64,000 nucleotides of DNA from CAZNKU01 sp045545235 (GCA_045545235.1 JAZQAN010000064.1:182022-246021), one strand, 5' to 3'; shown: positions 9,350 to 18,126, counted from the stretch's first letter. Notes: generated by a model not told the origin, from the sequence alone. Numbers and translations: made by a program.

Positions 9350-10586
9350 TCAAACTACTCCAATCATCAAAAAAATGCGGATATGATTTATTTACTGCAT
9401 TACATCCACTAAGTTTAACGTCTCCCTCACAACCTACAGATGCAACTGCCATTGCCATAGCAATTCTGTGGTCATTATGAGAATCAACGTGGCCACCACA
9501 AAGCTTTTTACCACCATTTATAATAAGGTAATCATCTCCAATTTCAATATCAGCCCCAAGTTTAATAAGTTCATCATACATTGCCTGTAATCTGTCACTT
9601 TCTTTAATTCGAAGTCTTGCAGCATTATAAATTTTAGTTTTCCCCTTTGCATAGCAGCCAAGTACGGCAATCACAGGTACCAAATCAGGAATGTTTCCAA
9701 CATCAATTTCTGTACCATACAATTCTGATTTTTTCACTGTTAAATCATTTTTATTTATGGTAACGTCAGCGCCAAAACTCTTTAACAATGAAACAATCTG
9801 CATATCACCTTGTGCAGAATTCAAATTCATATCTTTAATGGTAATTTCTCCGTTAATAGCAGCAGCACACATAAAGAATGCAGCTTGTGACCAATCACGC
9901 TCAACTGAATATTCACTTATTAAAGTTTCTTTTTTTGATATTACATATGAACTGTCATTTTCGTCTACCACACAACCAAATTTTTTTAAAACATCAACAG
10001 TTATATCAACATATGGTTTTGATTGAAGTTCTGTTGTAACATTAATTTTAACAGGTTTTACAACTCCGCAAAGCATAAATCCGGTAATAAACTGGGAACT
10101 TATATTACCTCCTACATCAACCTCATAAAAATCCATATTGCCTTCAACTTCAAGTGGAAGAAATTTATTTATTGGATGTGTATACTTTACACCAAATTTG
10201 TCAAAAATTTTAAAATAGTCATTAAGCGGTCTTTCTGGCAAACGTCCACTACCATAAAAAATAGCTTTACTCTCAAGCATAGTTGATACAGGAATCATAA
10301 ATCTTAACGTAGAGCCTGACTCTTTAGCATCAATATGCACTTCACAAGCTTTCAATAGACTGCTTCCATCTACCTCAACATAATCATTAGAAATTTCTAT
10401 AGTTGTACCAATTTGTCGCAAAGCATCAATTGTTGCATAAACATCATTAGAAAAGTCAATATTCTTAATTTTAATTTTCATACCGCTTAATGCACCAATT
10501 ACAAGAGCTCTGTGAGCTACACTTTTTGATGATGGTACACTTACTTCGCCAAGTACATACGAAGGTTTCAAAATAATATCATTCAT
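9342..10586 (-). CDS. aroA: 3-phosphoshikimate 1-carboxyvinyltransferase (EPSP synthase)
   Basis: A roughly 414-residue enzyme joining shikimate 3-phosphate and phosphoenolpyruvate. Visible motifs are VPSSKSVAHRAL near the start, SGSTLRF, LPERPL, RIKESDR and HNDHRIAM, all in order. I chose the ATG at 10586 over an upstream TTG at 10607. The ATG gives the normal EPSP synthase N-terminus and overlaps the aroB stop by 8 bp (ATGAATGA), with an AGGAG site inside the end of aroB. The glycine/alanine context of the PEP site (SGSTLRF) is close to ordinary class patterns, but glyphosate sensitivity cannot be judged by eye. Confidence 0.94.
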   Translation of the reverse strand: MNDIILKPSYVLGEVSVPSSKSVAHRALVIGALSGMKIKIKNIDFSNDVYATIDALRQIGTTIEISNDYVEVDGSSLLKACEVHIDAKESGSTLRFMIPVSTMLESKAIFYGSGRLPERPLNDYFKIFDKFGVKYTHPINKFLPLEVEGNMDFYEVDVGGNISSQFITGFMLCGVVKPVKINVTTELQSKPYVDITVDVLKKFGCVVDENDSSYVISKKETLISEYSVERDWSQAAFFMCAAAINGEITIKDMNLNSAQGDMQIVSLLKSFGADVTINKNDLTVKKSELYGTEIDVGNIPDLVPVIAVLGCYAKGKTKIYNAARLRIKESDRLQAMYDELIKLGADIEIGDDYLIINGGKKLCGGHVDSHNDHRIAMAMAVASVGCEGDVKLSGCNAVNKSYPHFFDDWSSLNE

Positions 10587-11607
10587 AAATTTTATAAAAC
10601 TCCTCAAAAGTGATTTTTCTTATTTGTGCTTCTCCTATTTTATCTACTACAATAATATTAATTCCATCAGTAACAGTCTTCTTATCATTTTTTGATGCTT
10701 CAATAAGTTTTGCTAAAGGAATATCAGTTTCGGTCCTTAAATTATACTTTTTTAAGATTTTGTCCAATTTATTTTTCACAAATTCATTTTTTGTTATCAT
10801 AGACATACCAATTGCAACCGCCTGTCCATGTGAAATGCCTTTAAAGTTATTTAGCTTTTCAATCGAATGTCCCAAAGTGTGACCAAAATTAAGCATCATT
10901 CGTTCATATTTTTCAAATTCATCTATTTCTACAACTTCTTTTTTCACATTTATTGCACGTATGATAAACTCTTCAACATCTTTATCAAAATCCACAGATT
11001 TTTCCAGCAAATTCACAAAATCTTCACTTCTTATAAAAGCAGATTTTATAATTTCCGCCATCCCACTTGCAATATGTTCGTCAGAAAGTGTTTTTATAGT
11101 TTCTGTATCTACAATAACAGCTTCAGGCTGACAAAAAGCACCAACAAGATTTTTACCGTAAGGTAAATCAATTGCAGTTTTTCCACCTACTGAAGAATCC
11201 ACCTGAGCAAGCAACGTTGTAGGAATCTGAACGTATTTTATACCACGTAAATATGTAGCTGCCGCAAAACCCGTCATATCTCCGATTACGCCACCACCCA
11301 AAGCAACAAACATATCCTTTCGGTTTATCTTAAAATTATTTGCCGCTTCATATATCTTCATTACCGAATTTATATTTTTATTTTCTTCTCCATTTTCAAG
11401 TATAATGTGATGACATTCAACACCGTAATCCTCAAAAGATTTTTTCACCTTATCAAGATAAAGCGGAGCAACATTATCATCTGTAACTATAAGTACTTTA
11501 CCATTAAAACACAATTTTTTTATTATATCGCCAGTGTAAAGCAACAACCCTTTACACACATAAATATTATATTTTTTTGAAGAAACATTAATATTTATAG
11601 TTTTCAT
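10579..11607 (-). CDS. aroB: 3-dehydroquinate synthase
   Basis: A 342-residue NAD- and zinc-dependent enzyme cyclising DAHP to 3-dehydroquinate. The core signature runs GGGVIGDMTGFAAATYLRG, then PTTLLAQVDSSVGGKTAID and KNLVGAF. Zinc ligands are visible in the acidic aroB motif and in NFGHTLGHSIE and SHGQAVAIGM. The ATG overlaps the end of tyrA by 20 bp and uses an AAGGAG lying in the tyrA coding sequence. It belongs to the same superfamily as the glycerol-1-phosphate dehydrogenase at the left edge, but its motifs are clearly AroB. Confidence 0.94.
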   Translation of the reverse strand: MKTININVSSKKYNIYVCKGLLLYTGDIIKKLCFNGKVLIVTDDNVAPLYLDKVKKSFEDYGVECHHIILENGEENKNINSVMKIYEAANNFKINRKDMFVALGGGVIGDMTGFAAATYLRGIKYVQIPTTLLAQVDSSVGGKTAIDLPYGKNLVGAFCQPEAVIVDTETIKTLSDEHIASGMAEIIKSAFIRSEDFVNLLEKSVDFDKDVEEFIIRAINVKKEVVEIDEFEKYERMMLNFGHTLGHSIEKLNNFKGISHGQAVAIGMSMITKNEFVKNKLDKILKKYNLRTETDIPLAKLIEASKNDKKTVTDGINIIVVDKIGEAQIRKITFEEFYKIYE

Positions 11608-12448
11608 CCTGCCACTCCTTAAGTTTTTTTGACTTTTCCAATAACTTATTTAGTTCATTTCCATCAGAATTAACAAAATCCCTTATTTGTTCAAGACTTT
11701 TAATATATTCATCAATTTGAAAAGTCAATACTTCTTTATTATTTTTAAAAAGTTGAGTCCAAAGAGATGCATTAATATCTGCAACTCTTGTCATATCTTT
11801 AAAGCTACCTGCATAAAATCCGTCACATTTATTGTGTGCATCCTGCAAAATATATGCTACCGACATTACATGAGGAAGCTGAGAAGTATACGCTATCATT
11901 TTATCATGATTTGAATCATTTGTCTCTACTATTTTTGTAAACCCAATTTTCCTCATAAGATATTTTATATATTCAACACTTTCAAAATCCGTATCTTCTG
12001 CAAGAGTAATTATAAAAGATGCCCCCTTATATAAATCAGCATCAGCAGATTTAACCCCGGATTTTTCTTTACCTGCCATTGGATGACCACCTATAAACCT
12101 GAATTTGATATCTTTAAGTGTTTTGATTTTATTTAAAATAAATTGTTTTATACCGCACAAATCAACAACAATTGAATTTTCCTTAAAGTTATAGATGTTT
12201 TCATTAACAAAACTCAAAATATCTTCAGGATACAAGCCTATAAATATAACATCACATTTTCTTAAAGTTTCATTGGTTACAAATGAAACCTCATCCGCCA
12301 TCTTGTTTTTTTCTATATAATTCAGTACATCTTCATTATTATCAATTGCTATAACGTAATTATCTGTATATTTTTTTAGTGCAAGTCCAATAGAACCTCC
12401 AATAAGACCATACCCAACAATACCAATTACTTTTGTTTCTATTTTCAT
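11588..12448 (-). CDS. tyrA: prephenate dehydrogenase
   Basis: A 286-residue NAD-dependent enzyme making 4-hydroxyphenylpyruvate for tyrosine. An N-terminal Rossmann motif GYGLIGGSIGLAL (about residues 13-25) and the active-site GGHPMAGKEKSG segment with its catalytic histidine (about 140-151) identify it. It is the short monofunctional form with no ACT domain and no fused chorismate mutase. It overlaps aroF by 4 bp (ATGA). No feedback domain is visible, so control would come from the operon leader. Confidence 0.92.
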   Translation of the reverse strand: MKIETKVIGIVGYGLIGGSIGLALKKYTDNYVIAIDNNEDVLNYIEKNKMADEVSFVTNETLRKCDVIFIGLYPEDILSFVNENIYNFKENSIVVDLCGIKQFILNKIKTLKDIKFRFIGGHPMAGKEKSGVKSADADLYKGASFIITLAEDTDFESVEYIKYLMRKIGFTKIVETNDSNHDKMIAYTSQLPHVMSVAYILQDAHNKCDGFYAGSFKDMTRVADINASLWTQLFKNNKEVLTFQIDEYIKSLEQIRDFVNSDGNELNKLLEKSKKLKEWQDENYKY

Positions 12449-13464
12449 ATTGTTCTACCTTCTACTGCAGCTATAACCCTTAATTTTTCAACAAGAATAT
12501 CAAATTGTTCAACAGTTATTGATTGTTTTCCGTCACACAAAGCTGCTGCAGGATTATTATGTACTTCAATCATAAGACCATCCGCACCTGCTGCAACAGC
12601 AGCTTTAGCAAGAGGCTCAACCATCCACGCTATACCCGAAGAATGAGAAGGGTCTACAACAACCGGCAAATGTGTCATTTTTTTTAACATAGGAACAGCA
12701 CTTATATCAAGAGTATTGCGTGTTGCATCCTCAAATGTACGTATGCCTCTTTCGCAAAGAATTACCTGTTCGTTTCCACCGTTCATTACATATTCAGCTG
12801 ACATAAGGAGTTCCTCCATTGTATTTGCAAGACCTCTTTTTATAAGTACCGGTTTGTCAGTTTTCCCAAGTTCTTTCAAAAGTTCAAAATTTTGCATATT
12901 TCTTGCCCCAACCTGAAAAACATCAACATAATCAAGAAATTTTTCAATTTGCAAAGGGCTTGTAATTTCTGAAATAACAGGCAACCCTGTTTTTTTATTA
13001 GCTTCTTTCAAAAGATATAATCCTTCGGTTTCCATACCCTGAAAAGAATAAGGTGACGTACGTGGTTTATAAGCACCACCTCTTAGCATTTTTGCACCAA
13101 GACTTTTTACCCCTTCTGCAATTTCACAAATTTGTTCCTCAGATTCAACAGAACAAGGACCTGCAATAAGTGCTAATTTATGAGGATTACCAATTTCAAA
13201 ATTGCCGATCTTTATTATTGTATCTTCTGGTTTAAAACGTCTGTTAGCCTTTTTATATGGTTCACTAACCTTTAAAACCTGTTCGATAAAAGGATATTTG
13301 CTTGTAATAGCACCTGAATCTATCGCGGATACATCACCACAAAGACCTATAATGCATGAATGTTTACCTCTGTTAACCTGAAGAATTAGTCCTTTTGAAG
13401 AAAGTTCTTCAGCTATAGTTTCAATTTGTTGTTCGGTCACATCATTTTTTGTTACGATAATCAT
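12445..13464 (-). CDS. aroF: 3-deoxy-7-phosphoheptulonate synthase (type I-beta, FL-domain)
   Basis: A 339-residue enzyme for the first committed step, condensing PEP and erythrose 4-phosphate. The first 70 or so residues are a ferredoxin-like regulatory domain (IIVTKNDVTEQQIETIAEEL) typical of the beta subfamily. The barrel carries LIAGPCSVES, GGAYKPRTSPYSFQG and VVDPSHSSG with the metal and PEP ligands. It is the first gene of the seven-gene operon, with a GGAGG site. The 5' region carries a leader peptide and attenuator. The N-terminal domain in this family commonly mediates feedback inhibition. Confidence 0.94.
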   Translation of the reverse strand: MIIVTKNDVTEQQIETIAEELSSKGLILQVNRGKHSCIIGLCGDVSAIDSGAITSKYPFIEQVLKVSEPYKKANRRFKPEDTIIKIGNFEIGNPHKLALIAGPCSVESEEQICEIAEGVKSLGAKMLRGGAYKPRTSPYSFQGMETEGLYLLKEANKKTGLPVISEITSPLQIEKFLDYVDVFQVGARNMQNFELLKELGKTDKPVLIKRGLANTMEELLMSAEYVMNGGNEQVILCERGIRTFEDATRNTLDISAVPMLKKMTHLPVVVDPSHSSGIAWMVEPLAKAAVAAGADGLMIEVHNNPAAALCDGKQSITVEQFDILVEKLRVIAAVEGRTI

Positions 13465-13490
13465 ATTGTTTCCTCCAATGTAGTAAATAC

Positions 13491-13520
13491 AAAAGGCAGC
13501 TTACTATATGTAAGCTGCCC
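13491..13520 (-). terminator. attenuator terminator in the aro operon leader
   Basis: A perfect 10-bp GC-containing stem (13495-13504 with 13510-13519), 5-base loop, followed on the minus strand by TTTTGTATTT. It lies between the leader peptide stop and the aroF ribosome binding site, so it would end transcription before the first structural gene. The 5' arm plus loop (CTTACATATAGTAA) can instead pair with TTACTGTATGTTAG at the leader ORF's end. Confidence 0.85.
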
Positions 13521-13548
13521 AAATGTATATATAATATAATAAAGATAA

Positions 13549-13653
13549 CTAACATACAGTAATATTCATTTTTGAACAACGAAAATAAGCCACAAACACA
13601 AAGTAAGTAGCAAAATAATAAAACAAATTGTTCAAAAGTGAATTATTGCTCAT
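13549..13653 (-). CDS. 34-residue Phe/Tyr-rich leader peptide of the aro operon
   Basis: A short ORF with a good GGAG site 8 bases before its ATG, located between a strong promoter and the attenuator hairpin. Residues 11-24 read FYYFATYFVFVAYF, nine aromatic residues in fourteen (five Phe, four Tyr), which are the end products of the downstream operon. It ends at a TAG inside the sequence able to act as antiterminator. Flanking repeats, TTCACTTTTGAACAA before the run and TTGTTCAAAAATGAA after it, are complementary at 14 of 15 positions. The layout is that of a ribosome-mediated attenuator leader. The peptide probably has no role of its own. Inferred from sequence only. Confidence 0.85.
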   Translation of the reverse strand: MSNNSLLNNLFYYFATYFVFVAYFRCSKMNITVC

Positions 13654-13683
13654 TGAAGTAATCTCCTTGAATTTATTAAAGTA

Positions 13684-13712
13684 ATGATAACACAAGATTT
13701 ATTTGTTGTCAA
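13684..13712 (-). promoter_or_regulatory. promoter of the aro operon
   Basis: TTGACA (13712-13707), a 17-base spacer and TATCAT (13689-13684) form a near-consensus sigma-A promoter on the minus strand. The -35 overlaps the last codons of the upstream YaiI/YqxD gene. Transcription would start near 13677, about 25 bases before the leader peptide ATG. Confidence 0.8.
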
Positions 13713-14148
13713 TACCTATTCTTTTTAAAATTTTCAATAAATTTTCACGAAAAATCCTGTTATCTTCTTCCGTTCTTTTACGCGGTCCTTTCGTTCTTTG
13801 TCCAGCTCTTCTAACTTTTTTTCCCAAAAATCTTTCAAATAACAGTTTATCCATATTATCATCATTAAATTCCATACCACTATTACTTATAGCATAGGCT
13901 TTTTTTCCAATTGCCAAAGCTGCAACACCAAAATCCTGTGTTACAACTACATCACCAACATCAGTATTATTTATAATACAAATATCGGCACTGTCTGCAA
14001 ATTTATCAACTGTTATTATCTTACAATAATCATCACTTAAAATATGCGATGTATCACAAACCATAAAAACAGGAATTTTATAATCTATAGCGATATTTTT
14101 TATAATATTCTTTACCGGACAAGCATCAGCATCTACAATTATTTTCAT
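13699..14148 (-). CDS. YaiI/YqxD family protein (DUF188, UPF0178)
   Basis: A roughly 149-residue protein. It opens with MKIIVDADACPVK, the family's invariant aspartate motif, and continues with VVTQDFGVAALAIGKKAYAISNSG and a basic KVRRAGQRTKGPRKRT segment near residues 110-126, all typical of UPF0178. The fold is PIN-like, but the biochemical role is not established. I chose the ATG at 14148 because it follows GGAGGG and gives the family N-terminus; the frame stays open upstream to 14208. It sits directly upstream of the aro operon promoter on the same strand, but the two are probably independent. Confidence 0.85.
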   Translation of the reverse strand: MKIIVDADACPVKNIIKNIAIDYKIPVFMVCDTSHILSDDYCKIITVDKFADSADICIINNTDVGDVVVTQDFGVAALAIGKKAYAISNSGMEFNDDNMDKLLFERFLGKKVRRAGQRTKGPRKRTEEDNRIFRENLLKILKRIGIDNK

Positions 14149-14355
14149 TTGTTCCCTCCATATTATACAAAAAATCCTTTGTTGCCGGAAAAAAACACAA
14201 AATAGCAAACATAGATTATGTATGATAATATTAATAAAACAGTAATAATTAAACTTATTTTTTCAAATTTTATAAATAAAAAACGATAATTCAAATAATC
14301 CACCTCAATATCAATATACACAAGAAAATTCAAAATATAACTTTGTATTTAGATA

Positions 14356-14384
14356 TTGATTTTTAACAAACTTTGTTATATAAT
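14356..14384 (+). promoter_or_regulatory. promoter of yajC
   Basis: TTGATT (14356-14361), 17-base spacer and TATAAT (14379-14384), followed 35 bases later by yajC. Apart from this and the upstream region of the divergent YaiI/YqxD gene, I see nothing in the 270-base gap 14149-14418. Confidence 0.65.
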
Positions 14385-14418
14385 AATACTTAACAAAACA
14401 TAAAGGAGGTATTATTCA

Positions 14419-14682
14419 ATGGCAAGTTATGGTACAATTTTATACTTCGTTGTTATAATTGCTGTCTTTTACTTTTTAATTATTAGACCACAAAAAAAAC
14501 GCGACAAACAAGTTCGAGATATGCTAGCAAGCCTTGAAGTAGGGAACGAAGTTGTTTCCATCGGCGGAATTAAAGGTAAAATCCGCAAAATAAAAGATGA
14601 TTATATCGTTATTGAAACAACTGCTGATAAAACACCTATAGAATTTGAAAAAAGTGCAATCAAAGCTGTAATCAACAACTAA
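14419..14682 (+). CDS. yajC: preprotein translocase subunit YajC
   Basis: An 87-residue single-pass membrane protein of the SecDF-YajC accessory complex. One transmembrane helix (about residues 6-23) is followed at once by the family's FLIIRPQKKRDKQ motif, then a small beta-rich cytosolic domain (GNEVVSIGGIKGKI). The ATG has AAGGAGG upstream. It is monocistronic here. secD and secF lie about 10 kb away, so the usual yajC-secDF linkage is loosened. Confidence 0.92.
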   Translation: MASYGTILYFVVIIAVFYFLIIRPQKKRDKQVRDMLASLEVGNEVVSIGGIKGKIRKIKDDYIVIETTADKTPIEFEKSAIKAVINN

Positions 14683-14685
14683 ACT

Positions 14686-14721
14686 AAAAGTCATAGAGTA
14701 TTTAAACTCTATGACTTTTTT
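14686..14721. terminator. bidirectional terminator between yajC and the glycosyltransferase gene
   Basis: A perfect 14-bp stem (14686-14699 with 14706-14719), 6-base loop, A run on the left and T run on the right. The genes on both sides converge on it. Confidence 0.9.
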
Positions 14722-14723
14722 TA

Positions 14724-15950
14724 TTATTTCATATCATTAATTTTAATCTGTCTTGTATGCTGAGTATGATACCATTCATGTTGATTTCTCTTAATAAATC
14801 CAATTACAGCTATCGGAACCCATGTAAGAGAATATACAATATAGGTTATATAACCCCATATAGTCCTTTTTGATATACGTTTTTCAACAACCATAACAAA
14901 TGGCAACCAGAAAAACTGTGCTATTGCCAATGTCATAACAATAGGTGACGGAACATAGCCATTCAAAATAATTTCAGGATAAAAAAGTGACATCCAACCC
15001 ATAACAGTTATAACACCCATAGTAATTATTTTAATTGGCATAAACAAATACAAAGCACAATCTATAGGGAAAAATTGTCTTTCTTTAACAGCTTTCCTAA
15101 TACATTTTGTAAAGAAACGACAGAACACGTCAGCATGTCCCTGCATCCATCTTATACGCTGATTCCATGACTGTTTAAAAGTAATTGGCTTCTCATCATA
15201 AACAATTGCGTCATACGCCCAGGCAACTCTTATATCATTCATACAAAGTTTCATAGTAAACTCCATATCCTCAGTAAGACAAGTAGCTCCCCAACCAATA
15301 TCTTTCAAAATATCAACAGCAACAGAAAAACCTGTACCGCAAAGCTGACATCCCAAACCAATGTTATAACGTGACTGTTGGAAAAGTTTATTAGTTGACC
15401 AGAAACCTAAAGAATAGGAATACGATACCCATGAGTCATTAGGATTTTTACTGTCAATATACCCCTGAACAACCTTAAAACCACGTTTATTCTGTTCATT
15501 GATATGATATAGAAAATCTTTATCAACTATATTATCAGCATCAAAAATAACAATGGAATCATATTTTCTTTCCATTTTATATATCTTATCAAACATCCAT
15601 TCCAAAGCAAAACCCTTACCTCTTTCCTGGGTATTGGTTCTCACGAAAACTTCAGCCCCTGCTTCTCTTGCAAGTTTTGCAGTTTTATCCGTGCAGTTAT
15701 CCGCAATAACAAAAATACTATATTTATCCTTAGGATAATTAAGTTTGTTCAAGCTATCAACCATATTAGATATAACCTGCTCTTCATTATGTGCTGCAAC
15801 AACAAGTGCAAAATCATGCTCCCTGTCATCAACTACAGGTCTTTCCCTTTTAGGAAGAAAAGCAAAAACAGATATGCAAAAATAATATGCACCTAATAAC
15901 AAAAATAAAATTTGAATAACATAACCAATCCAAATTAATACGTCAGACAT
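14724..15950 (-). CDS. membrane glycosyltransferase family 2 (cellulose synthase-like)
   Basis: A 408-residue processive-type glycosyltransferase. One N-terminal transmembrane helix (about residues 7-30) precedes the GT-A domain, with VVAAHNEE, the metal-binding FDADN, the TEDMEF acceptor aspartate and the QRIRWMQGH (QxxRW) motif. Two or three transmembrane helices follow to the C-terminus. It would use a nucleotide sugar to extend a beta-linked polymer or glycolipid at the inner face of the membrane. No partner genes for cellulose, PNAG or hyaluronan are nearby, so the product is unknown. It has its own promoter and faces the yajC terminator. Confidence 0.85.
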   Translation of the reverse strand: MSDVLIWIGYVIQILFLLLGAYYFCISVFAFLPKRERPVVDDREHDFALVVAAHNEEQVISNMVDSLNKLNYPKDKYSIFVIADNCTDKTAKLAREAGAEVFVRTNTQERGKGFALEWMFDKIYKMERKYDSIVIFDADNIVDKDFLYHINEQNKRGFKVVQGYIDSKNPNDSWVSYSYSLGFWSTNKLFQQSRYNIGLGCQLCGTGFSVAVDILKDIGWGATCLTEDMEFTMKLCMNDIRVAWAYDAIVYDEKPITFKQSWNQRIRWMQGHADVFCRFFTKCIRKAVKERQFFPIDCALYLFMPIKIITMGVITVMGWMSLFYPEIILNGYVPSPIVMTLAIAQFFWLPFVMVVEKRISKRTIWGYITYIVYSLTWVPIAVIGFIKRNQHEWYHTQHTRQIKINDMK

Positions 15951-16040
15951 ACAATTCCCCTCTCAGAAATCAAATACTCTCATTTTTTACATATGTCACA
16001 AAATATTGTTTAATTTTTGTGCAAATAACACACACCACTT

Positions 16041-16069
16041 AATATACACCATTTTTACAAAAATGTCAA
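16041..16069 (-). promoter_or_regulatory. promoter of the glycosyltransferase gene
   Basis: TTGACA (16069-16064), 17-base spacer and TATATT (16046-16041) on the minus strand, about 90 bases before the ATG. It stands back to back with the radA promoter. Confidence 0.7.
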
Positions 16070-16106
16070 TCTAATTTTTATTTTTTTACAAATTTTTTTG
16101 TATCAA

Positions 16107-16135
16107 TAGACAAATTCATTAAAATAGTGTAGAAT
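16107..16135 (+). promoter_or_regulatory. promoter of radA
   Basis: TAGACA (16107-16112), 17-base spacer and TAGAAT (16130-16135). Transcription would start near 16142, so the upstream ATG at 16136 cannot be used, which fixes radA's start at 16169. Confidence 0.65.
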
Positions 16136-16168
16136 ATGAATATACTTATTAAAGAGGTAATTTTTAAA

Positions 16169-17524
16169 ATGAAAAACAAAACAATTTTTTTCTGTACCGA
16201 GTGTGGTAACGAATCTTCAAAATGGACAGGTCGTTGTTTAGCTTGTGGTGCGTGGAACACAATGACAGAGCAAAAAGTAAGTAAAAAGACTCCTTCACAG
16301 TATTCAACAAATATAAACTCCGAAAGTTCAAAACCCAAAACTATATCAGAAATTGAAATTACTGATGATGAAAGAATTTCAACAGGACTTGAAGAATTTG
16401 ACAGAGTATTAGGTGGCGGAATTGTAAAAGGCTCAATGGTTTTACTAGGCGGTGACCCTGGAATTGGAAAGTCAACAATTTTACTTCAAATGTGCAAGAC
16501 TATAAAAACCACGTCTAAAATCCTGTATATTTCGGGCGAAGAATCACAAAAACAAATAAAAATCAGAGCAGAGCGTCTAAATGTTAAAAACCCAAATATA
16601 CTGTTCCTCGCTGAAACAAATATGACAGAAATAGAAAATACTATTTCAAATACCAAACCTGAATTAATTATAATAGACTCTATACAAACAGTATATTCAC
16701 CGGAAATAGATTCAACACCGGGAAGTGTAACTCAAATAAGAGAAATTACACTCAATCTTATGCGGATTGCAAAAAGTCAAAACATTTCAACCTTTCTTAT
16801 AGGTCACGTTACAAAAGACGGTACAATAGCAGGACCGAAAATTCTTGAACATATGGTTGACTGCGTACTTTACTTCGAAGGTGAAGCACATCATTTCCAC
16901 AGAATTCTGCGAGGAGTAAAAAACCGTTTTGGTTCAACAAATGAAATAGGTGTTTTCGAAATGTGCAATACCGGATTAAAAGAAGTCGATAATCCTTCAA
17001 AAATGTTGTTATCAGAAATGCCTTCACAGGTTAGTGGAACTACAGTAACATGCACATTGGAAGGAACACGACCTATTATGGCTGAAATACAGGCTCTGAC
17101 ATCTAAAACAAGCTATCCATCACCTCGAAGAACAGCATCAGGCATTGATTATAACAAACTTTCATTAATAATTGCAGTTTTGGAAAAACATTCCAAGCTT
17201 AAATTGGCGACCCAAGATATTTATATTAATGTTGCAGGCGGAATGAAGCTTACCGAACCGGCAATTGACCTTAGTATTGCAATAGCAATAGCTTCCAGTT
17301 GTCTTGAGTTTGTTATACCATCAGATACAGTCGCAATTGGCGAAATAGGTTTAACGGGCGAGATACGTTCAGTTACTGCAATTGATAAACGAATTAACGA
17401 AGCTGAAAAATTAGGTTTCAAACGAATAATAATTCCACAAGGAAATTCAAAATCAGACATTTCTTCTTCCATTGAAATTATTTCTGTGAAAAATATCAAT
17501 CAGGTACTTAATCTTTTTAGATAA
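16169..17524 (+). CDS. radA: DNA repair protein RadA
   Basis: A 451-residue RecA-like ATPase that helps process recombination intermediates. The N-terminal zinc finger has C9, C12, C23 and C26. Next come Walker A GGDPGIGKST (about 92-101), the Walker B region LIIIDSIQTV, the RadA-specific KNRFG motif and a C-terminal Lon-protease-like domain (GGMKLTEPAIDLSIAIAIA). The ATG at 16169 is preferred over 16136 because of the AGAGG site and promoter position. It starts a unit with rdgB 11 bp downstream. Confidence 0.94.
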   Translation: MKNKTIFFCTECGNESSKWTGRCLACGAWNTMTEQKVSKKTPSQYSTNINSESSKPKTISEIEITDDERISTGLEEFDRVLGGGIVKGSMVLLGGDPGIGKSTILLQMCKTIKTTSKILYISGEESQKQIKIRAERLNVKNPNILFLAETNMTEIENTISNTKPELIIIDSIQTVYSPEIDSTPGSVTQIREITLNLMRIAKSQNISTFLIGHVTKDGTIAGPKILEHMVDCVLYFEGEAHHFHRILRGVKNRFGSTNEIGVFEMCNTGLKEVDNPSKMLLSEMPSQVSGTTVTCTLEGTRPIMAEIQALTSKTSYPSPRRTASGIDYNKLSLIIAVLEKHSKLKLATQDIYINVAGGMKLTEPAIDLSIAIAIASSCLEFVIPSDTVAIGEIGLTGEIRSVTAIDKRINEAEKLGFKRIIIPQGNSKSDISSSIEIISVKNINQVLNLFR

Positions 17525-17535
17525 GGAGATACATA

Positions 17536-18126
17536 ATGAAAAAAATAATTGTTGCAACAAAAAACCAAGGAAAGATGAAAGAAATAAAAGCAATCCTTTC
17601 GGATTTGAATTATGAAATACTTTCTCTTGAAGACATAAACTTAGATGTAGATGTAGTTGAAGACGGTAATACATTTGAGGAAAACGCCACTAAAAAAGCC
17701 GTTGAAATCATGAAATTATGTAATGAAATCACATTAGCTGATGACAGTGGTCTTTCGGTAGATGCATTAAATGGTGCACCGGGAATATACTCTGCACGCT
17801 ATGCCGGAGAACACGGTGATGATTTAAAAAACAATTTACTTCTTCTTGAAAATATGAAAAACGAAAACAACCGAAAAGCAAAATTCATATGTTCTATAGC
17901 ATTGGCGTTTCCGGACGGAAAAATCATAAATGTAAATGGTGAATTTCATGGTCAAATTGACTACGAAATGAAAGGTCAGGGAGGGTTTGGATATGACGTT
18001 TTATTCTACCTTCCAGAATATGGCAAAACTTCAGCCGAAATAAGTGCTGAAGAAAAAAACAAAATCAGTCATCGCTATAAAGCCTTGAATAAACTCAAGG
18101 AAGAATTAATTAAAATGGAAGGTTGA
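17536..18126 (+). CDS. rdgB: RdgB/HAM1 non-canonical purine NTP pyrophosphatase
   Basis: A 196-residue house-cleaning enzyme that hydrolyses dITP, XTP and similar nucleotides. The N-terminal ATKNQGKMKEI, the catalytic TLADDSGLSVDALNGAPGIYSARYAG block (about 69-94), GQGGFGYDVLF and the terminal SHRYKAL are the full family signature. It has an AAGGAG site, follows radA closely, and is 4 bp before the histidine kinase gene, so the three are likely co-transcribed. Confidence 0.95.
   Translation: MKKIIVATKNQGKMKEIKAILSDLNYEILSLEDINLDVDVVEDGNTFEENATKKAVEIMKLCNEITLADDSGLSVDALNGAPGIYSARYAGEHGDDLKNNLLLLENMKNENNRKAKFICSIALAFPDGKIINVNGEFHGQIDYEMKGQGGFGYDVLFYLPEYGKTSAEISAEEKNKISHRYKALNKLKEELIKMEG

Noticed and set aside
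13465..13698. T-box riboswitch upstream of aroF
   Set aside because: I looked for the T-box sequence and specifier-loop architecture in the aro leader and did not see it; the short leader ORF with aromatic codons explains the region better.
16136..16168. Earlier ATG for radA
   Set aside because: It lies one base after the -10 element, so it would be upstream of the transcript's start.
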